Shown piece by piece: positions 45,801 to 57,339 of a stretch of 64,000 bases of DNA. The notes under the pieces were generated by a model. That model was given only the letters and a program-made list of their open reading frames with translations, was not told the DNA's origin and searched no databases. Where the stretch lies: NCBI GenBank assembly GCA_963971225.1, contig OZ020269.1, positions 85,412,450 through 85,476,449 on the forward strand. Direction: 5' to 3'. The position numbers and the translations under genes are program-made. The stretch's first letter is position 1, and every line of letters begins with the position of its first letter. The DNA comes from Melieria omissa. Its lineage: Eukaryota; Arthropoda; Insecta; Diptera; Ulidiidae.

Positions 45801-45904
45801 CTAGGGTTCAAGCCGGTAAATCGGTCTAGATTAAATTATGTTGCATTTGTTTGTACATATTCGTTTGGCTAATTGTTGACCATTTTTTGCATTTGTCTTT
45901 CCAG
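42823..45904. other. Region upstream of the TMTC gene, no gene recognised
   Basis: CAA/CAG-rich DNA with a GC-richer part from 43690 to 45190. Open frames overlap on both strands and look like composition effects. The segment may hold the promoter and non-coding first exon(s) of the TMTC gene. A good 3' splice site (TTTGTCTTTCCAG) ends at 45904. Confidence 0.4.
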
Positions 45905-46924
45905 ATTTCTCAGGTTTCTCAACAGATCCTCGTAGCAACAACATTTTCCAACCAGTTTATACACATATGTAATTATATATAAAAAACAGAGTATATTCCG
46001 TAATTATAACTGCTGTAAAATTACAATGCCATGTACCGAAGTAATTTAATTTGATGCAAGTAGACAACAACAAACTTGCGTAGAAAAGCCAAAAACCTGT
46101 TTTTAAGTGGACCTTTGAACATAACCTCAATTGCTTGGAAAGCAAAGCGCAGAATAGAAGGAGAAAACAAATTGCAAGTTGCAGAAAAGAAAAGAAAGAG
46201 GACCGTGGAAGATTGAAGTTGAGCTGCATCACACATTCATTACCACCACAGGACACGAGCACACAGGTTTCCAAACGACAGACACGCCGAAAAAAATGCC
46301 GCCAGCAGTGTTGACAATGAACAAATTTTGCCTAAAATAAAGTTGCCTCGACGGAAGTGCGGCAATTGTGCAATCGAGCAGACTTTGCGGCTGAACAGTT
46401 GTGATTTAAGGTTAAAAAGTCCAGTTGAAATTGGTGAAATGTTAACACTATAAATTGTAATCTACGCAATCCACCAGAAATCAAGTGGTGAAATCACTTT
46501 TCAGTGCACAATCACGTTTCATATACCTATTCCATATATTAATATATATATATATGTATATGTATGTATGTGCGATTTTAGTGTGCTACGTGCAACACAT
46601 CAAGTAAAGGTCAATAGACGCAGCTGAGCAGCAGCGGGAGGCGAGTATTGAAAGTCAGTGGGTGGTGGCTTTAATGAAGCACCAGCTGATTCGAGCTGCA
46701 AAAATAAAAGCATGCAGCCAGCATATTAAAATTGCATAAAAGCCAACAAACATTTTTGTGATATCACCACCACCACCAGCTCCAGTACCACTAAAAACAA
46801 CAACAGTCCGCATACAATGCAAAAAATTTACGTTCGATAAACAGCCAGTAAATTCCAGCTGCACAACGGTAACGAGTGCAAGCACGTTACCAACAACAAC
46901 AATCAGCACAGTAACGACAACAAC
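45905..46924 (+). other. Probable 5' untranslated exon sequence of the TMTC gene
   Basis: Follows the acceptor ending at 45904 and runs to the ATG at 46925. A-rich with short upstream frames and a (TA)n/(TATG)n run at about 46538-46570. Assignment rests on position and the acceptor motif. Confidence 0.35.
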
Positions 46925-49900
46925 ATGTCAACGACCGCCAACGGTAGCGCCACCGCTGCCGCCGCTTCAACTGCCAGCAGTAACGGCCACGGCTGCCAAA
47001 CGCACACGCACAGCACAGTCGGCAGCGCTGAGAGTCAGCCAAACGGCACCGGCGCCAATGTCTGCAAATATCGCTCTGCGCGCATCTCCGCCAGCTGCTC
47101 AACGTCCGGGAGCAGCTCCAATCTGTTTCAAATCGTCTGCATTGTGCTGGCCTGCATGATGTGCTATTACAACAGTGCCCAGTGCGGGCTCGTCTTCGAC
47201 GACATCAGCGCCATACGCGACAACAAGGATCTGCGGCCGAGCACGCCGTGGCGCAACATATTTCTGAACGATTTTTGGGGCACCGCCATGCACAAGGAGC
47301 AGTCACACAAATCCTACCGACCGCTGACGGTGCTCACTTTTCGCCTCAACTACTGGCTGCACGAGTTGGCGCCGTACGGCTATCACGCCGTAAACGTTCT
47401 GCTGCATGTAGTGGTCTGTTTGCTGTGGCGGCGCGTTTGCCGGTTACTGTTGGTGCAGTGCGCCGGCGCTGCGGTCAACAACAGTGCGAGAACAACAGTT
47501 ACTGTTGGCGTTAAAATGCTGACACGCTCCCAACTGCACACTTGTAGCTTCTTGGCCACGTTGCTCTTTGCCGTGCATCCGATACACACCGAAGCAGTAA
47601 CCGGTGTGGTGGGACGCGCCGAACTGCTCTCGTCCATCTGCTTTCTGGCTGCATTTCTCGCCTATGCTAATGCGGTGCTTCCCGGACATGCGCTGCAAAA
47701 CGCTGCACAGCAACAGCGCCGGCTGCAGCAGCGCTTGCCACGCACACGCTGGCTATCGCTGCTCGGCAGCTTCGGCAGTTGCCTGCTGGCCTCGATGCTA
47801 TGCAAGGAGCAGGGTATCACTATAGCCGGAATTTGTGCAGCCTACGAACTGTTCGTGGTGCAGCAATTGCATCCGCTGGAACTGTGGCACTGTGTGCAAC
47901 AGCTGTGCGAGGACAAGCAGCGTAACGGCAGCACGCCGACCCATGTCAAAACGTCACCAGTGGCCAGCAAATTGCCGTCGGCAGGCTGCACTTCGCTACG
48001 AAATGGATCGCTGATACGGCGCCTATGTTTTCTGGTGTGCATCACGTTGGCGCTGCTAATCGGACGCGTGTATGTGATGGGCTCGCAGTTACCGGTGTTT
48101 ACGCGTTTCGACAATCCAGCCTCGGCGGCACCAACACCAGCTCGCCAACTCACTTTTAGCTACCTCATCTACCTGAACGCGTGGTTGCTGTTGTTTCCTT
48201 GCGATTTGTGCTGTGATTGGACAATGGGTAAGCGTGTTTCTACTAAATGTAATTGAATTCTCAATGTGCTATGATTGATATGGCAAGGCGTACACACTTT
48301 AAGACAAACTTCAATTCGATGTCACTTTATCGATACTCTCAAGCGAAGCAGAATGTGTAGATTTACAATGCTTTACATTTAATTAAATGCTTGCAAGGTG
48401 TTTAAGTATTCTCTGCGGTTGTGCGTAAGTGCAGAGAATTGTGTTAGCACATGTGCAAATGTTTCATCCTCTTCCAGGCAGAATCGGCTCTAGTTTTCGG
48501 AATTTATACCTAAGTTCATCAGGTATGAATTCAGTTTAAGTGTCCAGCAAGTAGGCCTTTCATTATTTTCAGACTTTTCTTAGGAAAGGGTGATGAGTGG
48601 GAATCGGAACATAATTATTCACATTAAGCACAAGATTCTATTTCTAATTATTAATAATGATTTTGCGATCATTATTGAGAGTGTTGTTGTTTGGCTCCCA
48701 AAGCTATTTTCTTGGGCATTGCTAAGTAGAGCCAGAATTGTTGTCAAAGCACGCAAATGCTCCAATCACTACTTGTGCCTTTGAAAGGTCGTTTTCTTTG
48801 TGCAAACAAAAATATTTGTACGGAAAAGAGGCAGATGCTGACCGTGGAGAAATTGGAACCAATTTCAGTTATTTAAGTTATTTTTATATGTATATGTGTT
48901 TGGTTTATTGTTTTGTATTTTCACCAAGTTCGAAATCAGCAGGTTCATTCATATCACATGCCTCTTTAGACACCGAATTTCGAAATATCCTTTCTAGCGG
49001 AAGTTCGTTTTCGAATTGAAGTACAGTTTAAATAGCAAGTTTTAGATTCAGCGGATCCTTCGTCCAATGGATTCGCCTAAAATTGTCCAGGGGTCGAATC
49101 GAGTGCTCCGTGAACGTGCAACTCGTCACGTAAAAGTTATGTTTTCGTATTACGTCATACGTGAACGAGTACTTGCTAACGGTTTTCGGTATGATGCCTT
49201 CAGAAAGTGCATACGTTAACGAGTATTTTCTAACGAACTGTCATTCCATCAAAAAATTGTGTTCGTACACGACCAGAAGAGAAAAATTATGCAAGAAATT
49301 TTTGAAAAAAAGTATAAAAAGCCAATTATATTGTAAAAAGGATTAGTTTAGGGTAAATAAAAATAAAATAAATGCATCAAAAAAGGAGCTAATTGCAGTA
49401 TTTATGTTCCATTCCAATCAAATAGTCGCTACCAACTGAATGTTGGTAACCAACACTTGCAAGAAGAGCAAGGGCTGCTGCTAGTTTCAGCGTTGGTGGA
49501 GTCACTGTAGACTGCTGCGGATCAAAACTAAACATTTTTTAAAATATAGATTATTAGTAATGTCTATTTGATACGCGAAAACAGTGTAAAAAATCAAAAA
49601 AGGAATGAAGCTATATTTCAAACTGTCAAAAAATTCGTCTTCTTTCAAAACTAAGATTGCATAGAAAATTTGGCGCCGTACAGTTCCGAACAGTTTCATG
49701 AGATACATCAGTTCCGCATTCTATTTTCGTATATCCAAAGCCATTTCCCTTATTGAGATACGGGGGTTTTCACGAGCTTTTCAGATGATTTTTCATTCTT
49801 CTCTGTCAGACAGTTTTCTGGGTCGTCCAGGAGATACTTTCAAATCAATTCGCCCTTCAATACGCGAATCAAATAGACATTACTTTGATATTATATGAGA

Positions 49901-52900
49901 GTGAAATATTCAATTTATCGATATTTTTCAAATAATTTCAAAATAGTGCAATTTCTGTTATATTATAAGCTTTTCAAAATAAGTTTCTACCTTCTTTAAA
50001 TTTGCAAACATTTACTTGACAAACTGTATATTTTTTTATTTAACCTACGCCGCGCTTCGTAAGTTTAATGGGTTGCTTTGGTCCCTGAATCGCCTTCGCA
50101 CAATTCTTTCGTCACCATCACTTTCATCGGGTGATAAAAAAGAGTTAGGCACCGTCCATAATTTCTTTGGTACAACTTTTGTTCAAAAATGTCACAAAAT
50201 AATTAAAATTCTGCTTCGGAAATTTCAATTTAAGATTTGAATGCCAGCTTTCACTGTCAAAATTGTAAAACAGTACAGAAAATCTACTCGACTGGTACGA
50301 GAAATGTGCCCTGATAAGTCCATGAAATTTCAATAGTGTTTCGTTTTGGTTTTTTCAAATATTCGACTTCCCGTCGAGATTACCTCTGCTATATACTTAT
50401 GTATATACATAGAAAAATATAAGCGGTGGTGCTCGCTGAAGACAACAAAACACAACAGTAACTTTAAATTCAAAACTGGATTTGCCTACAAGCAACGAAA
50501 TCTACCCCCGTCAACGTGTCCACCAGTGTTGCCAGGTTTTTTTTAAATCGCCCAATTCAGTAATATGATTGCCCAAATTAAAATTTCTGATATGTTTTCA
50601 AAATCAAACACGTTTATTTTTATTATTACAAAATACATCTTAAAGAAGTTAAAGCATTGTATTGAGATTTTTAAATGCTTATTCGATCAATAAACTGTCT
50701 TTAATGCAGGTACGTTGAATTGAGGATTTTTTTAAGATTAATAAAATGCTCTTGTACGAAAGCAAAGTAGTTAATATAAGTGTAAAAATATATTGGGTCA
50801 GACCACCAGTAACTGGTCTACCTTTAGTAACCGCCCACTATTATATTGAAAAAAAATTCAATTCATCAGTCCTGCAAAACACCGCATTTTTTCAACTTCT
50901 ATCCCGCTTACGTCATTATCGTAAATGGTACTGTCAGTTTGAATTATGAAAAAATACTTGACCGCTGATTTTCTGGAAAAATTTGGTTAACAAAATTTTA
51001 GACAAATGGCAACCACCGCCAATTATGCTCTTCACTACCATGCATTGTGTTTTCGACTGTGTATTTCATGCGTTCCGTTCCCCTCGCTGCTGCCTCTATC
51101 ACCCTGAAGTAAACAAAAACCGTGATACCACATAAAGAAAATGGTTGATTATGTCGCTTCATATTCTACAACATTCTCCACTTTAGTTGGTTGTGAAGAC
51201 TCGAAGCGGCAGCATGGTCGGTCGTTCGGCAGCAGTCATGGGCTGCATTAAGATTATTTCAAACTTATCACTACTAAAGTACAAAATATATTTGAAGGAA
51301 ATGGTGTAAGTTATTTCACGTTGCCCGCCTCAAGTTATAAGTAATACAATTACTTTATATTATTTGAATAAAGTAATTCAAATTCATTAAAACTATATCT
51401 CTTTCGCAGGCACCATTCCGCTCGTTGAAGGTTTAGGCGATGTACGCAACATTGCCACGCTGCTGACATTTGTGGCATTGGGCGCCCTGGTATGGCGCGC
51501 TTGCACCGCGCGCAATTTGCCACAGTCCCGCATTCTACTGATGAGCCTCGCCTGGCTGGTGTTGCCGTTTTTGCCCGCATCGAATCTCTTCTTTCCCGTT
51601 GGCTTTGTGGTGGCCGAGCGCATACTCTACATGCCTTCGATGGGCTTCTGTCTGCTGGTCGCTTACGGCTACGTGGAGCTGCAGCAGCGGCTCGTGTCTC
51701 ATGGGCGTCAACTGGCCAAAGTGTCGCTGACGCTGCTGCTGTTAACGCACGCGTGGCGCACGCATCAGCGCAACTACGACTGGCGCACCGAGTACACGCT
51801 GTTCATGTCTGGCGTACATGTGAATGCGCGCAATGCTAAGCTTTTCAACAACGTGGGTCATGCGCTCGAAAACGAGGCACGCTACGCGGAGGCGCTAGTC
51901 TACTTCCAACAAGCGGTCCGCATACAGGCCGACGACATTGGAGCGCACATCAATGTCGGCCGCACGTATAACAATCTGAAGATGTACGCACAGGCCGAGG
52001 AGGCGTACCTGCGCGCCAAGGCGCTCTTTCCGAAAATCAAGCCAGGCGAAAGCTATCAGGCGCGCATTGCGCCCAACCATCTGAATGTCTTCATCAATCT
52101 GGCCAATTTGATCTCAAAGAATCGAACACGGCTCGAGGAGGCGGACTACCTCTATCGGCAGGCGATCAGCATGCGCGCCGACTATGTGCAGGCGTACATT
52201 AATCGCGGCGACATACTGATGAAACTGAATCGCACCGGCCAGGCGCAGGAAGTGTACGAAAAGGCGCTGCTGTACGACAGCGAAAACGCGGACATCTACT
52301 ACAATTTGGGTGTGGTCTTTCTGGAGCAGGGCAAAAGTGCACAGGCGCACGTGTACTTCAACAAGGCAATCGAACTGCATCCACAGCACGAGCAAGCGCT
52401 GCTCAACTCGGCCATACTGCTGCAGGAGCTGGGCGGCGTCGAGTCGCGGCGTCTGTCGCGCGAGCGCCTGTACAAGGTGCTGGCCAGCGACGACAACAAC
52501 GAGAAAGTGTACTTCAATCTGGGCATGCTGGCCATGGACGAGTCCAATTTCGACGAGGCCGAGCAATTCTTCAAACGTGCCATACACCTGAAGGCGGATT
52601 TTCGTAGCGCACTGTTCAATCTGGCGCTACTGCTGGCGGACGCGAATCGGCCGTTGGACGCTGTACCGTATCTGAATCAGCTCATACGCCATCATCCCGA
52701 TCACATTAAGGGGCTCATACTGCTCGGCGACATTTACATCAATCACATGAAGGATTTGGACGCAGCCGAGGCCTGCTACCGTAGCATACTCAAGTACGAG
52801 CCGCACAACATACAGGGTCTGCACAATCTGTGCGTTGTGTTTGTGGAGCGCAAGCGGCTGGCCAAGGCAGGTGCCTGTCTGCGCTATGCACATCAATTGG

Positions 52901-53112
52901 CACCGCATGAAGACTACATACTGCGTCACTGGCAGATTGTGCAGCAGCGCTTGCAGAAAATTGCACAGTTACCTGAGACGTCGGCGGAACGGCAGACTGC
53001 GTACGCCGACTACGATCCGTTGGAATTTCGGCTGCCAACGAACGGCGATGCTAAACAACAGTTGCAGCAGGAAAACCAGCTGCAGCAAAACTCCAAGCAG
53101 CAAAAGGCGTAG
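46925..53112 (+). CDS. TMTC-family transmembrane and TPR protein (two exons)
   Basis: Member of the TMTC family, ER multipass proteins acting as O-mannosyltransferases (known for cadherins in vertebrates). Exons 46925-48227 and 51410-53112 join in phase (G plus GC gives Gly in DWTMGTIPL), giving 1001 aa. The N-terminus is low-complexity to about residue 65, then a first membrane segment, the luminal acidic motif LVFDDISAIRDN (about 89-100), HPIHTEAV (about 218), further hydrophobic segments, the conserved LNAWLLLFP-CDWTMG region (DUF1736-like) across the intron, and VAERILYMPSMGFC. From about 575 to 950 lie roughly ten TPRs (NVGHALENEARYAEALVYFQ, NLGVVFLEQGKSAQAHVYF). The tail is Q-rich. Closest to the insect CG31690/CG4341 group by memory; the exact paralogue is not certain. 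Confidence 0.93.
49040..49100 (+). repeat. tRNA-like SINE fragment
   Basis: CCTTCGTCCAATGGATTCG followed by GGGGTCGAATCGAG resembles A and B boxes of a tRNA-derived element, each with mismatches. Confidence 0.3.
49558..49882. mobile_element. Candidate MITE with 20-bp inverted repeats
   Basis: TAATGTCTATTTGATACGCG at 49558-49577 recurs inverted at 49863-49882 with one mismatch. The outer TA of each arm could be the target duplication of a Tc1/mariner-type MITE. The interior is non-coding. Confidence 0.55.
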
Positions 53113-53671
53113 TTCTGAGTAAGTGCGACCTTGTAACAAAAGAGTGATTTATTATTAAGACTTAGCGTTACTGCATAGTTAATAAGTGATAGTTTTTAAG
53201 TGATATTTTTCCCATATGAAAACGTGTGTGTGTTTATTTGGACAGTTAAAACAGACAAGACCACATTGCGTATCGATTGCACGAAAGCGATCTTGCAACC
53301 TTTGCTTATTAGTTCACTGTCGGCTGTATTCAGACGAACTATTTGTTCGCGATTCGCATGGCTGTTAAACGCAGCTTTTGTAACATTTCGACAAATCCGT
53401 TTTAAATGCGACAATTATAATTATAAAAAATTCAATTTAACGCTTACCGTTTTTTGCTTGAGTCACAGAAATCTTGTTTGAGCCCTTAAAGGCGTAACGT
53501 TCACATCGAGCGTAGTTCAATACAGTCAAGAACAGATTGTGACTTCGTGGTCTGTGGTGGATAAGCTAAAAAAAAAATCTACGCATTGGAAAAGTAGTTC
53601 GAGTCGTGGTGTATGTTTGTACTATTCACAAGCTGTTGGTCATACATACAAATTTTCATTGATAAAATCAT
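53113..53671. other. TMTC 3' flank with SINE-like fragment
   Basis: Likely 3' untranslated sequence at first; no canonical AATAAA was found close to the stop, only AATAAG at about 53181. At 53540-53605 GTGGTCTGTGGTGG and AGTTCGAGTCG (a perfect B box) suggest another tRNA-derived SINE piece. Confidence 0.35.
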
Positions 53672-53672
53672 C

Positions 53673-53933
53673 TATATATCGCTCCTTCGCTGCAAGAACG
53701 TCATAACTGAAAAAACAATTTTTTTTCAGTTTATGGCAGCGCTGTGTGTATCTGCATATGATCTTTTATCTGTCAAAACCTCTTTGTAAAATATTCAATA
53801 CTTTGCTCACAAGACGACATGAAAAATTTTTTGATGCCTTGAACTGCCTGTAATGGTAAATTTTAAAATTGAATTTTCGCGGAATGATGTAGTTTTGAGT
53901 TATGACGTTCTTGCCGCGAAGGAGCGATATATA
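53673..53933. mobile_element. MITE with roughly 45-bp inverted repeats
   Basis: TATATATCGCTCCTTCGC at 53673 and AAGAACGTCATAACT further in recur inverted at the right end (to 53933) with only a few mismatches. 261 bp, TA-rich ends, no coding frame. The motif order resembles the MITE at 20355 only loosely. Confidence 0.75.
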
Positions 53934-54733
53934 AATCATGTATATATATATGGGTACAAGGGGTTTCCCCCCCAGTTGTGCTTAATTTTGTATAGTGGTG
54001 GTTAAGGCTGGACCAATCTTCACAACCAGTATTTGGATCTAAAGAAGCGCCACTGTAGCAAAGCTCCTTTTAAAAATGGTTTATAGTTTTGCGGTTTCAG
54101 TTACTTTAGTGATTTTCGCCAGAGTGAGGTGAAGCTCCGTTATATTTACGATGAGATGCACTTTCTTTGACATAAAAGGTCCATTGCAATCATTTTCTAA
54201 ACATGGACTATCGGTTTTAATTTGACCAAGAATAGCAAAAATTCGTAATATTTTAAGGAAGATTATGATCTTGGTTTTCTCACTAAATGAAATTCTTCAA
54301 ATTTTGCAATAAAAATTTTACAAATTTTACAAAAAAGCAAATTTTACAGAAGGAAGTCTTAATACTATAAACAACGACAACAACAGACAGCAAACCGCGC
54401 CGTAAGCATCCGCTCGTTGGGTCGCAGTTTGTGTTTTCCGCTGCTTGGCACGTGAATCTGCAATTCAGTATATTCCCACGCTAAAGTAGTTTGTTTAATC
54501 TATATGTAACTTATATATATGCACAGCAACGCCCCGCAAATTGGAGATAAGCCCTTTTAGTTACTCGTTCCCAAAGCGGAAGTGGCTTCGTCGTACAATA
54601 ATACAAATTAATACAAAACATTTAAGCTAACGCACATTTTTTTTGTCAAATTCTTATCACTTGAGCTGGTTGCGGTTCACAAATTCAACGATTAAGTGCT
54701 TGTTATTTTTTAAGTGCCTGTATTTGTTTCAGG
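53934..54733. other. Spacer, no feature recognised
   Basis: AT-rich DNA between a MITE and the duplicated ORF; only chance frames are seen. Confidence 0.4.
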
Positions 54734-55240
54734 TCATAAGGCTATAGAAAAGAAAACAACTCCCAACCCGAATAGAATTTTTTTCAATTTAGTATACACA
54801 CCCAAAAATGGTCCACCATTGCACCTTCGTTGATTATGTTCACAAAAATCATGTCGTTGGAAATTACTGGATAATGCACGATCATCGGGTGTTATATTGT
54901 CGCTACCACTAAAAGCGCCCAATGGCATTACTTGTATTAGCACATTTTTTGTAAATGGTTGCAAGCTGCTATACTGAGTCCAGGGTTTATCATAGCCGGG
55001 TGGAAACATTGAGAAGACCCCGCATTCAAGCGAGAATGATGATGGGTTCTGAATGTTTACCCACTGATTTAAGGAACCGATAAAATTCACATTATGCGAT
55101 TCGTTGAGAACTGGGTTATTGGTACCAATGATATTGATAACTTCATTGGGAACTACATACGCTGCAGGGATTAGGATTGCTGGTGCGTAGCACATAGGTA
55201 CTCCATAGGTATACAAAGGATCAAAAGGAAGTGATGGCAC
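54734..55240 (-). CDS. Unidentified ORF, downstream copy of a tandem duplication
   Basis: About 168 codons of good amino-acid variety on the minus strand, with no ATG at its head in this copy (the first codon reads GTG where the sister copy has ATG). The shared part runs from PSLPFDPLYTYGV to FQRHDFCE. This copy continues into NGGPFLGVYTKLKKILFGLG and a hydrophobic end. I do not recognise the family. The composition (aromatic, Pro/Asn-rich, few charges) would suit a beta-rich structural protein, but that is only an impression. It may belong to the BEL/Pao element beside it or to an integrated virus. Confidence 0.35.
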   Translation of the reverse strand: MPSLPFDPLYTYGVPMCYAPAILIPAAYVVPNEVINIIGTNNPVLNESHNVNFIGSLNQWVNIQNPSSFSLECGVFSMFPPGYDKPWTQYSSLQPFTKNVLIQVMPLGAFSGSDNITPDDRALSSNFQRHDFCEHNQRRCNGGPFLGVYTKLKKILFGLGVVFFSIAL

Positions 55241-55656
55241 CTTCGTTGATTATATTCACAAAAATCATGTCGTTGGAAATTACTGGATAATGCACGATCA
55301 TCGGGTGTTATATTGTCGCTACCAATAAAAGCGCCCAATGGCATTACTTGTATTAGCACATTTTTTGTAAATGGTTGCAAGCTGCTATACTGAGTCCAGG
55401 GTTTATCATAGCCGGGTGGAAACATTGAGAAGACTCCGCATTCAAGCGAGAATGATGATGGGTTCTGAATGTTTACCCACTGATTTAAGGAACCGATAAA
55501 ATTCACATTATGCGATTCGTTGAGAACTGGGTTATTGGTACCAATGATATTGATAACTTCATTGGGAACTACATACGCTGCAGGGATTAGAATGGCTGGT
55601 GCGTAGCACATAGGTACTCCATAGGTATACAAAGGATCAAAAGGAAGTGATGGCAT
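55171..55656 (-). CDS. Unidentified ORF, upstream copy of the tandem duplication
   Basis: Starts at an ATG (MPSLPFDPLY...) and is nearly identical to the downstream copy: the DNA unit is 416 bp (54821-55236 and 55237-55652), with only a few substitutions (for example Ser/Ile in GAF(S/I)GSDN and His/Tyr in FCE(H/Y)N). Because 416 is not a multiple of three, the frame shifts at the junction, and this copy ends in an unrelated tail read from the other unit. The original single gene was probably this start joined to the downstream copy's end. No family was recognised. Confidence 0.35.
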   Translation of the reverse strand: MPSLPFDPLYTYGVPMCYAPAILIPAAYVVPNEVINIIGTNNPVLNESHNVNFIGSLNQWVNIQNPSSFSLECGVFSMFPPGYDKPWTQYSSLQPFTKNVLIQVMPLGAFIGSDNITPDDRALSSNFQRHDFCEYNQRRCHHFLLILCIPMEYLCATHQQS

Positions 55657-55659
55657 TGT

Positions 55660-55870
55660 GCGAGGGAGATGAGACGTGTTTTCACCCTCTTTATTTCCAT
55701 GTGAGTTAACGCACCAATTGAGATGGGGGCTTTGCGAGCCCTATCGATGAATCGGAACATATGACTGAGAACTCTGAGGGCTTGAGAGAATTTCGAAAAC
55801 CTATTGAGTACATCCTCGACTTCAAGCGTGTGGAGCGTCTTCCGCTTTTCTGGAGCTTGGGTCTGACGAG
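55660..55870 (-). pseudogene. BEL/Pao LTR-retrotransposon pol fragment
   Basis: The minus strand reads TLEVEDVLNRFSKFSQALRV, then LSHMFRFIDRARK, then GALTHMEIKRVKTRLISLAQ. This pattern (short DLxRFSSF..., RFI...R, LT...E...A...LI...Q) is the linker between RNase H and integrase in BEL/Pao polyproteins. Only about 70 residues are preserved; the flanking pol domains were not found, so it is a fragment. It lies directly upstream of the duplicated unidentified ORF on the same strand. Confidence 0.6.
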
Positions 55871-57095
55871 GCTCTTCTTTGGGCCATGATTGGGGATCGT
55901 CTCGGAGCCAACTGTGTAATTTTGTTCACTGTGTGTGCCAACTTTTCACTTTTGTTCACTTGTAACCTATGGTTTGTATTTTTTTTTGGTATTAATGTTG
56001 TGAGGGAATTATTGTTTTCCGTTCGCGGCGCGGGATCGCGATGGTTCGAAGGACCAATGATTATACTTGCGGATAGTGACCGAAAACAAAAAGACGGCGA
56101 CGGTTGATTTTGGGGCGGAGCGAGGACGTTTTTTATTGCGTGCGATCGCTCTTGGTAGTTCGTAGCAACTAACTTTATAATCTTGCGCTTACGTCTAAGG
56201 GAGTAGGAAAATGGGGACACAATTCATTTTCGGAGTGGGAAGAATGTGGGTAAAGGAGGAGAGAAGATAGTGTGCGTGTGGATGTATGTGTGTGTGGGCG
56301 CGAGTTAAGTTGTTAATTGAAGGTTAAAGATTAATTCTTTACCTCAATAACTTTATTTAAGGACGGAGTCGTGGATCGACTGCCGCCCGAGACTGGTGGA
56401 TCCAGAAATGCCAGTTTTGTACATCAAAACTGCACTCAACAACTTCAACTTATTCCTAATTCTTACTTGCTATCAGTGCAGCGCAGGCACTGTTCGTATC
56501 TTAATGCTAATGCCCAATTGCCTATCGCTTAGTGCGGTGCAGGCGCTGTTTGCGTTCCTGAGGGCTCCTTATCAGTGCAGCGTAACATTTTCTGCTGGCA
56601 CTTTTCTGTGAACTGATATCGTTTGTTTAGTGCACACACTGTATTTATTTAGTGCACTAAACATTATCAGTAACACATTTTGGGTTGCATCTGAGGTGAC
56701 GGACATGGCCATAACTCGCGTGTGAGTTGCGTATGTGCGTGCGTGTGGGGGGAACGTGAGCCGCCGACTCAGAGATCAATTCGATTCTCTTCGTCAGCGG
56801 TCTCAACAACGCATAAACACTCAAAAAGTTCGTCGACGCTGTTAGACGTAAGGTTTTGTTTGTTGATTCGCAATCAATTACCATAATGTTCCTGTATGGC
56901 AACAAACGTTCAATTTCGTCCAATGGATGTGTTCGTTCTTGCACCACAATTATATCGGTATTGAAGCAACTATGCGAATCTGTTGCCGACCATCTGTTGT
57001 CCTGTTCCTCGGCTGCAATCTCGATTTCGGCATTATCACTATTCTAGTAGATTCGATCAACAACCAGTGCCCTTATCGGTAGTATCCCATTGTCG
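55871..57095. other. Repeat-region DNA, no gene recognised
   Basis: A minus-strand frame at 55822-56220 (132 codons, basic, Ser/Pro-rich) has no recognisable domain. The word CAGTGCAGCG(C/T) recurs at 56475 and 56573. The composition suggests decayed LTR-element sequence. Confidence 0.35.
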
Positions 57096-57182
57096 GGTTC
57101 AAGTAGACTGCGATTTCCATATGTATGTATGTGGGGTTTCTTTCTTTTGATATTCAGTTTATTTCAGTTTATTTCAGTTGAT

Positions 57183-57333
57183 ACACGTTTAGTTCGGTTT
57201 GCAACATTTTAGCTTAATAACATTTTTTAGTTTAATACACGTTTAGTTCGTTTGCAACATTTTAGTTTAATAACATTTTTTAGTTTAATACACGTTTAGT
57301 TCGTTTGCAACATTTTAGTTTAATAACATTTTA
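57183..57333. repeat. 53-54 bp minisatellite, three copies
   Basis: Copies start at 57183, 57237 and 57290, each ACACGTTTAGTTCG(G)TTTGC followed by AACATTTTAGTTTAATAACA. The third is partial. Confidence 0.95.
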
Positions 57334-57339
57334 GTTGGT

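Larger units (their letters stand above)
48228..51409 (+). other. TMTC intron (3182 bp)
   Basis: Starts GTAAGC and ends TTTCGCAG. AT-rich, with a SINE-like fragment (49040-49100), an inverted-repeat element (49558-49882) and a lone hAT-like end CAGTGTTGCCAGG at 50527 resembling the end of the MITE at 26409. No nested gene was recognised. Confidence 0.7.

Noticed and set aside
50527..51030. Possible complete hAT MITE starting CAGTGTTGCCAGG
   Set aside because: No convincing inverted right end or 8-bp duplication was found; only the left end is noted.
52114..52929. Minus-strand frames opposite the TPR exon
   Set aside because: Shadows of the TMTC coding sequence.
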